A program made the translations under genes and the position numbers. From contig NZ_JOEA01000002.1 in assembly GCF_000719115.1 (NCBI RefSeq), positions 275,510-339,509 on the forward strand: a DNA stretch of 64,000 nt, in the 5' to 3' direction. This DNA comes from Lentzea albidocapillata. GTDB lineage: Bacteria > Actinomycetota > Actinomycetes > Mycobacteriales > Pseudonocardiaceae. Of this stretch, positions 1 through 8,890 are shown piece by piece (position 1 is the first letter of the stretch; each line of letters begins with the position of its first letter). The notes beneath the pieces were generated by a model, which was given only the letters and a program-made list of their open reading frames with translations, searched no databases and had not been told where the DNA came from.

Positions 1-531
1 GATGGCACCGGTGGGCTCGTTGGTGAAGTGGTAGGGCGGTGCGATGCCGACCCACGGGAACAGCACCAGCGTGAGCGCGATGCCCGCGTTGGAGGGGTTG
101 AGGAAATGCCGTTTCCGGCCGCGCACGCGCAGCCTCAACACGTACTTGGTGCTGATGCCGGCGGTCACCGCGAAGATGTAGGGCCACAGCGACGTGTTGC
201 CGTACAACAGCATCGCCACGGCGAGTCCGCCGATGTGGCTCGGCAGCAGGAAGTTGAGCATCTTGAGCCAGCCGCCCGCATAGCCCGGCTTGCGGCCGTG
301 GGCGCGCGCGTCCAGCGTCTCGAGCAGCAGGTCGACTGCGTAGGCCACGAGCACCGTCGTGATCGGCGTGATCGGCGACTGCTCGAAACCGAGGACCAGG
401 TGACCGATGACGTTGAACGCCGTGATCGACATGGCGAAGCGGCGCAACGCCATGAGCCGCCTGTCCGGCGGCCGGGCCGCGAGCCGGTGGCTCGGCGACG
501 GTCGGGTGGTGTCAGCGGGCGTCGTGGTCAT
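1..531 (-). CDS. UnbU-like membrane protein of enediyne-type clusters (partial)
   Basis: The first 177 codons are visible; the C-terminus runs off the left window edge. The ATG at 531 opens with a polar tail (MTTTPADTTRPSPSHR), then several hydrophobic helices. A segment reading FLNPSNAGIALTLVLFPW resembles the loop of RnfD/NqrB-type and UnbU membrane proteins. UnbU is one of the accessory proteins conserved next to enediyne polyketide synthases; its biochemical role is not established. The call is supported by DUF1702/UnbL-like and ASPIC/UnbV genes at 5.9-8.8 kb. The gene follows the haloperoxidase on the same strand but is separated from it by a very strong hairpin (582-627), so it may have its own promoter. 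No clear ribosome binding site precedes the ATG. Alternative: a generic RnfD-like protein. Confidence 0.7.
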   Translation of the reverse strand, partial: MTTTPADTTRPSPSHRLAARPPDRRLMALRRFAMSITAFNVIGHLVLGFEQSPITPITTVLVAYAVDLLLETLDARAHGRKPGYAGGWLKMLNFLLPSHIGGLAVAMLLYGNTSLWPYIFAVTAGISTKYVLRLRVRGRKRHFLNPSNAGIALTLVLFPWVGIAPPYHFTNEPTGAI

Positions 532-581
532 CGGGAGGTCACCGTCCGGGGAGTGGGGCTGCAGGGTGGGAAGTGAAGGGC

Positions 582-627
582 GGCGGCAGGCGCGGCGCGG
601 ACGGAAAGTCGCGCCGCGCCTGCCGCC
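582..627 (-). terminator. Strong hairpin terminator between haloperoxidase and UnbU-like gene
   Basis: An 18-bp perfect inverted repeat (582-599 with 610-627) flanks a 10-nt loop, just after the haloperoxidase stop. The stem is almost all G/C and no long T tract follows, as is usual in very GC-rich actinomycetes. It would end transcription of the leftward haloperoxidase gene. Confidence 0.7.
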
Positions 628-645
628 GGGTGGGGCGTCGCGGGG

Positions 646-2142
646 TCAGATGGTCACCGTGGTGCCATCGAACCGGGTGACCGAGAAGCGGTGCCTCTCG
701 TTGAACCACGACTTCTGTTCACGAAGCAGCTCGATCGCCAGACTCTCGCCCAGCTTCGCCGACTGGGCGAAGTCGGACCGCCAGTGAACCCCCGCCATGT
801 TGCGGCCGACTCCGATGTTGGCGGCGAGCTTGTTCAGCTCACCGCCGACGGTCAGCCGGTCCGCGTCCACGCCGGTGTACGGCACCAGTTCCGTGCCGTT
901 GTCGTTGGCCTGCACCGGATCGGGCAGGATCGCCGTCTCGTCGTGCCAGGCCTTCAGGATCGTCGCGCAGGCTCCCGCCGCGGTGGCGTGCCCGGCCGCG
1001 TAGGACGGGTGCGTCGGCGAACCCTCGGGGAACGCCTGGGGCAGCAGGTAGGAACCGAACTTGCTGAACACCCGGTCCACCGCGTCGGAGTCGAGCACCT
1101 CGGAGTCGAGGAACTCGTACTCCCGCCTGCCCGTGATCCGGTTGTGCACCCTGGCGCAGAACGCCTCGGGGCGCAGGCGCCGGTGCACGTACCACTTCTG
1201 GAACCAGGCCGCGCGCAGCGCCCGGTTCGCCACCTCGGTCACCAGCGACAGCAGGTGCGGGATGCCGAAGGTGCTGAACCCGAGCTGCGTCTTCGAGTCG
1301 ACGTACGGGTTTCCCGCGTCCGTCGGCGTGCCCGCGTAGTGCATGATCAGCGCGGCGTTGATGAACGCCTGCGCCGGCGTGGGGCCCGCGTCGTAGTGCA
1401 CCCAGTGCGTCAGGTCCCTCGGCGTGGCGAGGTACCGGCGGTTGACCTGATCCCGTTCGGACGCCGCCAGTGACCGGTTCCAGCCGTTCTGCAGCCGCAG
1501 GTATGTCTCGAACGTGGTGGCGTAGTCATAGTTGGGCCGCACCGTGTCCTGGCGCTGCTCGGTCCGGTAGGTACCGAACTGGACGGGCTGGTACAAGAAC
1601 TGGGAGATGAACGGACCCGCGTGGTCCCCCGGCGTGTCGCCGCGGAACACGAAGTCCGGCTCCACCCGGCCGTCGCGCTTGGCCGCGCGGTAGTCCGACA
1701 ACCTGCTCAGGTCGCCGGCCGCCGCCACGACCAGGCCGTCGTCCGCGAACCTGGTGAACGGAACGTCCCTGCACAGCGCCATCCAGTACAGCTCGGCCGC
1801 TTCCGCGGACAGCTCGGCCGAGTCCATCCTCGGCGCGGGCGGAATCGTCATCGCGTGACTCGGCGGACCGACGGCGTCGACCGCGAGCCCAGCCTGCGGG
1901 TTCGTCAGCGGCCGCCCCTCGGCGAGGGGGATGCGGTCTATCTCGTCGGGGTTCTCACTGAGGAGAGCCCGGAGGTACTGCCGGTAGACGACCGGGTCGA
2001 CCTCACCGAACTCGTTGTGCGACAACCCCTTGCTGTAGCTGCCGAGGTAGTCCGGGTAGAGGTTCTCCTCGCCGTTGCTCACGTGCATGACCGGCAGCGC
2101 GTCCGCACCGGACTTGGCCGGCCGATCGACAGGTGGGCTCAT
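646..2142 (-). CDS. Vanadium-dependent haloperoxidase (PAP2 superfamily)
   Basis: 498-residue enzyme that would use vanadate and H2O2 to oxidise halide and halogenate or oxidise organic substrates. The C-terminal half carries the vanadate pocket in order: HRRLRPEAF (Lys/Arg-x-x-x-RP region), SPTHPSYAAGHATAAGA (Ser-Gly-His loop) and GRNMAGVHWRSDF (Arg and axial His). Length fits the bacterial family. No signal peptide is visible, so it is probably cytoplasmic. The ATG at 2142 follows an AGGA-like site. It lies 35 nt downstream of the NTF2-like gene and reads toward the UnbU-like gene, placing it in the enediyne-type cassette, where it could tailor the product. The pocket motifs look intact. 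The halide preference and substrate cannot be read from the sequence. Confidence 0.88.
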   Translation of the reverse strand: MSPPVDRPAKSGADALPVMHVSNGEENLYPDYLGSYSKGLSHNEFGEVDPVVYRQYLRALLSENPDEIDRIPLAEGRPLTNPQAGLAVDAVGPPSHAMTIPPAPRMDSAELSAEAAELYWMALCRDVPFTRFADDGLVVAAAGDLSRLSDYRAAKRDGRVEPDFVFRGDTPGDHAGPFISQFLYQPVQFGTYRTEQRQDTVRPNYDYATTFETYLRLQNGWNRSLAASERDQVNRRYLATPRDLTHWVHYDAGPTPAQAFINAALIMHYAGTPTDAGNPYVDSKTQLGFSTFGIPHLLSLVTEVANRALRAAWFQKWYVHRRLRPEAFCARVHNRITGRREYEFLDSEVLDSDAVDRVFSKFGSYLLPQAFPEGSPTHPSYAAGHATAAGACATILKAWHDETAILPDPVQANDNGTELVPYTGVDADRLTVGGELNKLAANIGVGRNMAGVHWRSDFAQSAKLGESLAIELLREQKSWFNERHRFSVTRFDGTTVTI

Positions 2143-2177
2143 GTTCTCGTCCTATCTGGCCGTTCGCGCGAACGGTC

Positions 2178-2966
2178 CTAGTCGCGCGGAGCAGTGCCGC
2201 CGTCGTTCTGACCGTCGACGACGACGCGGCCCAGACCGTTCTCGACCACCACGCGGGCGCCGGGGATGACGCGGCCGTTGTCGTCGATCGGCTGACCGCC
2301 CAGGTTCACGCGGAAGCGCGGGCCGGCCTCGGACATGTGCCAGTGGCGCCACTTCCAGCCGTCGGCCGTCTTCACCGCGAGCGCGCTGGAGTACAGCGGC
2401 TGGTGCTCCTTGTGGTCGGCGCGCGTGATGATGACGTCGCCCTCCTCGTTGACCAGGCCGAGCGTCGGCGTCGCGATCGCCTGCGTCGCGAAGATCGTCT
2501 TGACCTGGGTGTCGGTGCTCGTGGGGAACAGCGTCGACAGGTACGTCCGCATGTTCTCCCGGCCCGTGACCTTCAGCGGGCGACCGTTCACCGCCACCAG
2601 TTCGTACGTCGTGAACTCGTCGGCGATGGTGTTGACAATGTAGTCGATGTCGCCTCGCGAATAGGCCACCTGCAAGTCGGCCAGGAATCCGCGAATCTCG
2701 AGCTCGGCGTTGGCGTCCGACTCGAAAACTTCACCCTCGCCCGAACCACCGGAGGAACCGAGGAGGCCTCGCGCGAATTCGCTCAGCTGCCTGCCGAAAT
2801 CCTGGATCTCAGTCACAATCAACTCTCCGATCAATAGCGTCGCCAGCCGACCGACCGTAGCGACGGACTGCTCTTCCTCGGTGTCCGTTGTAGTCAACCG
2901 CGGACTGCGATGACTTCTCCTCTGTTGCTCTGAACTCATTCCAGCAGCCTTGCCGGACAAGTCCAT
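2178..2966 (-). CDS. NTF2/SnoaL-like (SgcJ/EcaC-type) protein
   Basis: 262 residues. The first ~95 are polar and then helical, and look like an extension. The remainder has the NTF2-like cone-fold pattern: an N-terminal helix with VAYSRGDIDYIVNTIADEF, then strands ending in GWKWRHWHMSEAGPRF. Such folds act as small isomerases, cyclases or polyketide-handling proteins, and enediyne clusters encode an NTF2-like protein (SgcJ). Membership of that subgroup is inferred from position, not from a diagnostic motif. The ATG at 2966 follows AAGG with 6-nt spacing; an alternative ATG lies at 2939. It heads the leftward arm (NTF2-like, haloperoxidase, UnbU-like) and is divergent from the beta-propeller gene across 117 bp. 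Confidence 0.6.
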   Translation of the reverse strand: MDLSGKAAGMSSEQQRRSHRSPRLTTTDTEEEQSVATVGRLATLLIGELIVTEIQDFGRQLSEFARGLLGSSGGSGEGEVFESDANAELEIRGFLADLQVAYSRGDIDYIVNTIADEFTTYELVAVNGRPLKVTGRENMRTYLSTLFPTSTDTQVKTIFATQAIATPTLGLVNEEGDVIITRADHKEHQPLYSSALAVKTADGWKWRHWHMSEAGPRFRVNLGGQPIDDNGRVIPGARVVVENGLGRVVVDGQNDGGTAPRD

Positions 2967-3083
2967 CTTCTGCCTTGCTGGATTTCACCGAGTTTCCCCG
3001 CAAGGGATGAGAAGGACTCCGAGCTGATCAAACTTACTGTCCCAGTAGTCGGTCTGCGCGCATTCGACAATCGGGGAGAGACG

Positions 3084-4862
3084 ATGGCAGAACACGTGAG
3101 CGGATACCTCCCACCCATGCGTTCTCACGGACCCGAGTTCCGGTTGCGCCGATTGACCCAGGACCCCGCGGGCGCGGGCGACGGCGCGATCTCTCCCGAC
3201 GGCGCGCGTTTCGTGGCCTCGTCGCGGCGCGCGGGATCGCTGAACCTGTGGTTCTACGAGCTCGCGACCGACCAGTGGCACCAGGGCACGCGCGGCGCCG
3301 GCGACGACATCGAGGCGCAGTGGTCCCCGGACTCCAGCTGCCTCGCCTTCACCTCGTCGCGGGGCGGCCACAAGGCGATCTGGCTGTACCGGGCCCGCGA
3401 CGGCCGGATCAGCCAGCTCACCTACGCCGATCACGAGGAGGAGTACCCGCAGTGGTCCCCCGACGGCACGCAGATCGCGTACGCCGGCGGCCCTTGGGGA
3501 CACCGGCACTTCTACGTCGTCCCCGCGAAGGGAGGCAGGCCCCGCGCGGTCACCAGGACTCCCGGTCGTGCGGGCGCCTGCTCCTACCTGCCTGAGGGGA
3601 ACGCGCTCGTCTGCCACTCCTACGACACCGGCGCCGGCGCCATCTCCGTGTTGCCGCTCAACGGATCCGCGCCGATCGAGGTCACGGACGGCAGCGCGTG
3701 GGACTACAAGCCGTCGGTGTCGAGCGCTCATCCCGTGGTGGCGTTCTCCCGCAGCTTCGAAGGTCGTTCGGTGATCTGGGTGCAACGGCTCGACGGCACC
3801 GGCACCGGCCGCGCGCTCGTCACGGAGGCCGCCGACGACCGGTGGCCCAACTGGACCGCCGACGGCCAGAACCTTTTCTTCCACCGCCTCGTCGACCGCG
3901 GTGTGGGCATCTGGGTGCTGGACCGCCGCACCGGTGGCGTGCACCAGCTCGTCGGTGCCGACGAGCAGCCCCGGTACGGATCGCTGAGCCCGGACGGCAC
4001 CCGGCTCGTGTACGCGGCCGAGGACTCCGGGCGGTCGGTGGTGAAGATCCGCGACCTCGCCGGTGGACCGCCCCGGTTGCTCCCGCTCGGCGAGGCGGCC
4101 TTCCCCGCCTGGTCCCCGGACGGCCGCTCGATCGCCTACCTGTCCCGGCACGCCGCGCGACCGCGTTGGGAGATCGCGACCTACGACTTCGCCGAGGGCG
4201 TCAGTCGCGTGTGGACACGGGGAATGGACTGGCTCAAGGGGATGCACGGTCCGCTCGACTGGTCTCCGGACAGCACGAGGCTCGTCTTCAAGTCCGACAC
4301 CGAGCCGTTCGAGGCCGACCTGTGCGTGCTGGACGTGCGCACGGGCGAGGTGCACAAGCTGACCGAGGACCCGTGGTGGGACGAGGCTCCGTCGTGGACA
4401 CCGGACGGGCGCGGCGTGGTGTTCATGTCGACCCGGGGTGGCGACTGGACGTGGGGCTTCTACCGCAAGGACCTGGCCACCGGCGAGATCACGACGCTCG
4501 CGGGGCCCGACTACGTGGAGCGCAACAACCCGCACCTGCTGCCCGACGGCAACCTGCTGTGCTCGCTCGTGGCCTCGGGAGCCGAGGAGCTGCACGAGCA
4601 ACAGCCCGACGGCCTGGGCCGCGTGCTCTCCGCCGCCGGTCCCTCGGTCCGCTACCCGGTGCCGTCACGGGACGGCTCGCTGGTGGTGTTCACCCGGACC
4701 TATCGCACCGTCGAGTACTGGCTCGCCGAGAACGTGTGGGCTCCCGGCTCGCCGATCGCCGACCTGGCAGGCGACTTCGACCCTCCACTTGAGACCGACC
4801 CGGGTCCTGCCCCCTGGAGCATGGGACCGGTGCGCAGCCCGGTCGACACCCGGCGCAGATGA
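3084..4862 (+). CDS. TolB/PD40-type beta-propeller protein
   Basis: 592 residues with repeated WSPDG/WSPDS/LSPDGTR blades across most of the length (for example AQWSPDSSCLAF, PQWSPDGTQIAY, PAWSPDGRSIAYL, PSWTPDGRGVVF), the signature of PD40/TolB-like WD-type propellers. There is no catalytic S9-peptidase domain after the propeller, so it is probably a binding protein or scaffold. No signal peptide is seen. The ATG at 3084 follows GGGGAGAGACG. It is the first gene of the rightward arm that continues with the methyltransferase, small membrane protein, DUF1702 and UnbV-like genes. Its role in the pathway is unknown; propellers of this kind are not among the standard enediyne proteins I know. Confidence 0.75.
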   Translation: MAEHVSGYLPPMRSHGPEFRLRRLTQDPAGAGDGAISPDGARFVASSRRAGSLNLWFYELATDQWHQGTRGAGDDIEAQWSPDSSCLAFTSSRGGHKAIWLYRARDGRISQLTYADHEEEYPQWSPDGTQIAYAGGPWGHRHFYVVPAKGGRPRAVTRTPGRAGACSYLPEGNALVCHSYDTGAGAISVLPLNGSAPIEVTDGSAWDYKPSVSSAHPVVAFSRSFEGRSVIWVQRLDGTGTGRALVTEAADDRWPNWTADGQNLFFHRLVDRGVGIWVLDRRTGGVHQLVGADEQPRYGSLSPDGTRLVYAAEDSGRSVVKIRDLAGGPPRLLPLGEAAFPAWSPDGRSIAYLSRHAARPRWEIATYDFAEGVSRVWTRGMDWLKGMHGPLDWSPDSTRLVFKSDTEPFEADLCVLDVRTGEVHKLTEDPWWDEAPSWTPDGRGVVFMSTRGGDWTWGFYRKDLATGEITTLAGPDYVERNNPHLLPDGNLLCSLVASGAEELHEQQPDGLGRVLSAAGPSVRYPVPSRDGSLVVFTRTYRTVEYWLAENVWAPGSPIADLAGDFDPPLETDPGPAPWSMGPVRSPVDTRRR

Positions 4863-4930
4863 CGCATGTGAAGCCCACCCGGTCGGGTGGCCCGCACCCT
4901 GTCCCGCTCACACGCACGAGGAGATCTCGC

Positions 4931-5779
4931 ATGCAAGGCAACTCCACCGACCCCGGCAGGCTCTCCGCCTCCCTGCCGGCCCAGAACAAGATCTACGACA
5001 CCGCCGCGGGCGCGCTGTGGCACCTCGCGGTGTACGAACCGGTGCACGAGGGCCGGGAGTTCACCAACATGGCGGGCGCCGCGCTGCTCGACAGCATCGG
5101 CACCGAGTTCAATCTCGGTGCCGGGCACAGCGTGCTGGAACTCTGTTCCGGCACCGGTGAGGTGTGCCGCTACCTGGCCGGCCGCTTCGACTGCCAGATC
5201 ACCGGGATCGAGCTGAACCCGTCCCAGCTGGACCACGCCAGGCTCAAGCACCGGCAGCTGCCGACCAGCGTGCAGAAGCGGGTCCGCTTCCTGCGCGGTG
5301 ACGTCAACACCTGGATGCCCGACCGGGCCTACGACCTCGTCGTCGCCGTCGACTCGCTGGCGTTGATGAACGACCCGGGCGACGCGCTCGCGGTCGCGCA
5401 CGCGGCGTTGCGTCCCGGCGGCCACCTGGTCTTCGCCGACATCCTCACCGGTCGTGAACTGAGCGACCGGGTGCGCGGCACGGCCTGGGAGTACGACGGC
5501 ATCCGCCCGCTGCCCCAGCCCGCCGACACCGCGGAGTTGCTGAGCCACCTGGGTTTCGTCGACATCGTGCACACCGACATCTCGGCGGCGGCCGTCGACT
5601 GCTTCCGGATCATCTCCGGCGCGCTGACGGTGCGGCAGCGCGCGATCCAGGACGTCTGCACGGCCGAGGAGTACCAGCACTGGTGCGAGTCGACGGAGTT
5701 CTACCTCGACAGCTTCGTCCGCCGGGAACTGTCCTACGGACGGTTCACGGCACGCCGCCCGGCACAGGACGACTCGTGA
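4931..5779 (+). CDS. Class I SAM-dependent methyltransferase
   Basis: 282 residues. The Rossmann motif I is VLELCSGTGE (residues 68-77), followed by an acidic strand end (ITGIELNPSQLDHA), LRGDVNTWMPDRAYDLVVAVDS (motif II region) and ALRPGGHLVFADIL (post-II). This is the usual small-molecule C/O/N-methyltransferase layout. I chose the ATG at 4931 because GAGGAG lies 7 nt upstream. An earlier in-frame ATG at 4859 overlaps the propeller stop but has no such site and would add a basic, unlikely leader. Its stop overlaps the GTG of the next gene by 4 nt, so it is probably translationally coupled within the enediyne-type cassette. The substrate is unknown. Confidence 0.85.
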   Translation: MQGNSTDPGRLSASLPAQNKIYDTAAGALWHLAVYEPVHEGREFTNMAGAALLDSIGTEFNLGAGHSVLELCSGTGEVCRYLAGRFDCQITGIELNPSQLDHARLKHRQLPTSVQKRVRFLRGDVNTWMPDRAYDLVVAVDSLALMNDPGDALAVAHAALRPGGHLVFADILTGRELSDRVRGTAWEYDGIRPLPQPADTAELLSHLGFVDIVHTDISAAAVDCFRIISGALTVRQRAIQDVCTAEEYQHWCESTEFYLDSFVRRELSYGRFTARRPAQDDS

Positions 5780-5973
5780 TCGCGTTGCTGCGCCGCGAAC
5801 CCGTGCTGCTGCAGGCCGCGTTCCTGGCGCTCGTCAACCTCGTGGTCGCGTTCGGGCTCATCGAGCTCACCGCCGAACAGACCGGCGCGCTGGTCGGGGC
5901 TCTCGCCGCTGTGCTCGGGCTGTGGGCGCGGCGGCTGGTCACGCCGATCTCGAAGCTCGAGGAGGGGCCGTGA
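5776..5973 (+). CDS. Small two-helix membrane protein
   Basis: 65 residues starting with GTG at 5776, overlapping the methyltransferase stop (GTGA). It has two hydrophobic segments: residues ~9-27 (LLQAAFLALVNLVVAFGL) and ~31-48 (AEQTGALVGALAAVLGLWA), then a short basic/acidic tail. The shape resembles phage holin-like or helper membrane peptides, but there is no phage context. Its stop overlaps the GTG of the DUF1702 gene by 4 nt, which makes it a real, coupled member of the operon. Function not recognised. Confidence 0.65.
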   Translation: MIALLRREPVLLQAAFLALVNLVVAFGLIELTAEQTGALVGALAAVLGLWARRLVTPISKLEEGP

Positions 5974-6902
5974 GCACGCGGGTGCTGCCCCCGTTGCCGT
6001 CCGGTCTGGTCGACTTCGAGAGCCGCGGCTTCCGCACCACGAACGCGGCGGCGAGAGCGCTGCTGGAACGCCGCGCCGGCGCGTTCCTCACGGGCTACAA
6101 CACCCTGCGGCGGCACGGCGTCGGCGAGCTCCCGTTCCACCTCGACCCGATGCCGCTCGACGACCAGGGGTTCGCCTACGAGGGCGCCTCGTTCGCCGCC
6201 ACCGCACACGACATCCTGCTGGGCCGTAAGCGGAACTCGACGCTGGACGACCTGTTCGCCCTGGCCGGCGACCGCTATCCGCACCTGATGCACGTCGGCG
6301 CCGGCTGGGTCGGTCTGGTCGCTCCGCCGTCGACGGTGCTCCGCCGCGCGAAGCTCGATCCGTTGCTGCGCTGGCTCACCCTGGACGGCGCCGGGTTCTC
6401 CAGGGCGTTCCTGCGGGGCAGGAGGTGGAACGAGCGGTTCCGTCGCGCCGCCTGGTCGTCCGCGCCCTCGCACACCGTGCTGCACCAGGGGGTCGGCCGG
6501 GCCATGTGGTTCATGGAATGCGCCGACCCCGCCGCGATCCGGCGGCGGATCGCGACGTTCCCACCGCAGACGCGCGCCGAGCTCTGGTCGGGTGTCGGCC
6601 TGGCCGTCTGCTACGCGGGTGGCGCCGACGACGCCGCGCTGGACGACCTCACGTCGCTGACCGGACCGGACCGGGTGGCCCTCGCCCAGGGAGCGGCCTT
6701 CGCGGCGGGGGCCAGGGCCGCCGCGGGCCACGTGCCCGAGCACACCGCCACCGCGGTGCGCGAACTGGCCGGGGTGCCGGTCGACGAGGCCGTCGAGTGG
6801 ACGGAGGCCGCGGCGCACGTCGCGTCCGCGGGCGAGCTCGACATCGCGGCGTACCGCCACTGGCAGCACCTCATCCGCGATCGAGCGGCCCGGCACGTCT
6901 GA
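5970..6902 (+). CDS. DUF1702 family protein (UnbL-like) of enediyne-type clusters
   Basis: 310 residues. The N-terminus FESRGFRTTNAAARALLE, then AFLTGYNTL and QGFAYEGASFA, matches the pattern I know for DUF1702, one of the unassigned proteins conserved with enediyne polyketide synthases. The middle part GWVGLVAPPSTVLRRAKLDPLLRWLTLDGAGF and the HGxGRAMWF-like block (VLHQGVGRAMWFMECA) also fit. No cofactor motif is visible. The start is GTG 5970, overlapping the preceding stop by 4 nt; a longer frame upstream would run through the small membrane protein gene. The next gene, ASPIC/UnbV-like, starts 24 nt later, and DUF1702/UnbV adjacency is typical of these clusters. Confidence 0.8.
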   Translation: MSTRVLPPLPSGLVDFESRGFRTTNAAARALLERRAGAFLTGYNTLRRHGVGELPFHLDPMPLDDQGFAYEGASFAATAHDILLGRKRNSTLDDLFALAGDRYPHLMHVGAGWVGLVAPPSTVLRRAKLDPLLRWLTLDGAGFSRAFLRGRRWNERFRRAAWSSAPSHTVLHQGVGRAMWFMECADPAAIRRRIATFPPQTRAELWSGVGLAVCYAGGADDAALDDLTSLTGPDRVALAQGAAFAAGARAAAGHVPEHTATAVRELAGVPVDEAVEWTEAAAHVASAGELDIAAYRHWQHLIRDRAARHV

Positions 6903-6926
6903 CCACCTCACCTCGGAGACAACGCC

Positions 6927-8813
6927 ATGACTTCACCCACGGTCCCCAAATCACGAGCCGCCGGTCTGCTGCCGGCGGTGGTCGCGGTCGTGCTGGTCGC
7001 CGCCACCGGCCTCGCCACGGCCCGGCCGGTGCTCCCGGACGCCGAGGCGGCGAGCCTCGCCTCCCGGTACGGGTTCACCGTCAAGGCCCTGAACCAGGCC
7101 CCTCCGGGGGCGCGCGCCCTGCGCGAGGTCGGCCCGGACGTCGAGCACATCCGATCGTGGATCTCCGCCGTCGGCGCCGCGGTCGCGGTGACGGACCACG
7201 ACGGCAACGGCCGGTCCGACGACGTCTGCCTGGTCGACCCGCGCGACGACTCGGTGCGGCTCTTCCCCGCGCCGGGCACCGGTGCGCGGTTCCAGCCGAA
7301 GGTCCTCGTCCCCGACCGCGACTACGACGCCACGATGGCCCCCATGGGCTGCGTGCCGCTCGATCTGGACGTGGACGGGGACACCGACTACGTCGTCCAC
7401 TACTGGGGCCGCTCGCCCGTGCAGTTCCTCAACACCGGCAGCGGGTTCCGCGTCGTGGAGCTGGTCGAGCCGCGGCAGGTGTGGAACTCCACGACGCTCA
7501 ACGCCGGCGACATCGACGGTGACGGGAACCTGGACCTGCTGGTGGCGAACTACTTCCCGGACAACGCCAAGGTGCTCGACCCGAAGGCGGGCCCGGACGA
7601 GCGCATGCGGATGCAGGACGGCATGGCGCGTGCGTTCAACGGCGGCACGAACCGGCTGCTGCTGTCCCGGCCGCGAGGGGCCGACCAGGCACCCGAGTGG
7701 ACGGACGCGAGCGCGGCCCTGCCGCCCGAGGCCGCGCAGGCGTGGACGCTGGCGATCGGCCTGCAGGACCTCACCGGCGACCACCTGCCGGAGATCTACC
7801 AGGCCGAGGACTTCGGCCCCGACCACCTGATGGTCAACCTGTCGACACCGGGGAACGTGCGACTACGCACAGTGAAGGGCGCGCGCGATCTCACCTCTCC
7901 CAAGTCGACGGTTCTCGGGCACGACTCGTTCAAGGGCATGGGCGTCACCTACACGTACCCGGACGGCGCCGAGATGCCGACGATGGTGGTCAGCAACATC
8001 ACCGCGGAATGGGGACTGCAGGAGAGCAACTTCGCGTTCACGCCGACCGGCCCCGGTTCGGACCTGCTTTCCGGTGACGTTCCGTTCATCGACCGCAGCG
8101 AAGAGCTCGGACTCGCGCGCAGCGGCTGGGGATGGGACATCAAGGCCGCCGACTTCGACGGTGACGGAACCGACGAGATAATGCAGGCGACCGGATTCCT
8201 GAAAGGCGAGAAATGGCACTGGGCATTGCTGCAGGAATTGGCTCTCGGAAACGACCAGCTGCTCCAGTACCCGGCCGCATGGCCACGTTTCGGCCCCGAA
8301 TCGAATCTCTCCGGAGACGACCGCAACCCGTTTTGGGCCCGAACGGCGTCCGGACGTTACGCCGACATGGCGAAACATCTTCACCTTGACGAGTCCGCCA
8401 ACTCCCGCGGGATAGCGATCGGCGACGTGAACGCGGACGGCAGGCCGGACGCCCTCGTCGCCAATCAGTGGCAGGACTCCCGGCTGCTGCTCAACACGTC
8501 CACCTCGGAACCCCGCCAGACCGTACTGAGCCTGCGCCGGCCCGGCACGGGGACTTCGACCACCGCGGCGATTGGCGCGCAGGTCGTCGCACAGACCGAC
8601 AACCGACCCGCACAACGCGCGCAGCTTTATCCCGCGAATGGGCACACGGGTGTCTCGTCCACCGAGCTGTTCTTCGCAACGGGTTCGAACGAACACGCCG
8701 AATACACGATCCGCTGGCGGACTCCGTCAGGGCCGCGAACCGAGCGGATCGTGCTTCCTCCCGGTAGCCATTCCCTATTGCTCGGCGACGACGGAAAGAT
8801 CACCGCAGTGTAG
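6927..8813 (+). CDS. FG-GAP repeat protein with C-terminal ASPIC/UnbV domain (CRTAC1 family)
   Basis: 628 residues. A hydrophobic N-terminal segment (residues ~10-33) looks like a signal peptide or anchor, so the protein is probably exported. It is followed by FG-GAP/integrin-like calcium motifs (DHDGNGRSDD, DLDVDGDTDY, DIDGDGNLDL, DFDGDGTDEI, DVNADGRPDA) forming a beta-propeller. The last ~85 residues are the ASPIC/UnbV domain (GAQVVAQTDNRPAQRAQL ... NGHTGVSSTELFFATG ... IRWRTPSGPRTERIVLPPG). UnbV proteins are conserved in enediyne clusters; their role is unknown. Codon use becomes less GC-rich in the last third than in neighbouring genes. The start ATG follows GGAGACAACGCC. It is the last gene of the rightward arm and is followed by a terminator. 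Confidence 0.85.
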   Translation: MTSPTVPKSRAAGLLPAVVAVVLVAATGLATARPVLPDAEAASLASRYGFTVKALNQAPPGARALREVGPDVEHIRSWISAVGAAVAVTDHDGNGRSDDVCLVDPRDDSVRLFPAPGTGARFQPKVLVPDRDYDATMAPMGCVPLDLDVDGDTDYVVHYWGRSPVQFLNTGSGFRVVELVEPRQVWNSTTLNAGDIDGDGNLDLLVANYFPDNAKVLDPKAGPDERMRMQDGMARAFNGGTNRLLLSRPRGADQAPEWTDASAALPPEAAQAWTLAIGLQDLTGDHLPEIYQAEDFGPDHLMVNLSTPGNVRLRTVKGARDLTSPKSTVLGHDSFKGMGVTYTYPDGAEMPTMVVSNITAEWGLQESNFAFTPTGPGSDLLSGDVPFIDRSEELGLARSGWGWDIKAADFDGDGTDEIMQATGFLKGEKWHWALLQELALGNDQLLQYPAAWPRFGPESNLSGDDRNPFWARTASGRYADMAKHLHLDESANSRGIAIGDVNADGRPDALVANQWQDSRLLLNTSTSEPRQTVLSLRRPGTGTSTTAAIGAQVVAQTDNRPAQRAQLYPANGHTGVSSTELFFATGSNEHAEYTIRWRTPSGPRTERIVLPPGSHSLLLGDDGKITAV

Positions 8814-8853
8814 TCAATTCAAGTGGCAACACCCAAAGGAACCAGCGAAACTG

Positions 8854-8890
8854 CCCAGTGCGTCACTCCGACGGCGCAGCTGGGGTTTTT
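8854..8890 (+). terminator. Terminator after the UnbV-like gene
   Basis: CCCAGTGCG (8854-8862) pairs with CGCAGCTGGG (8875-8884) with a single bulge, followed by GTTTTT (8885-8890). It sits about 40 nt after the UnbV-like stop and would close the rightward cassette transcript. Confidence 0.6.
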
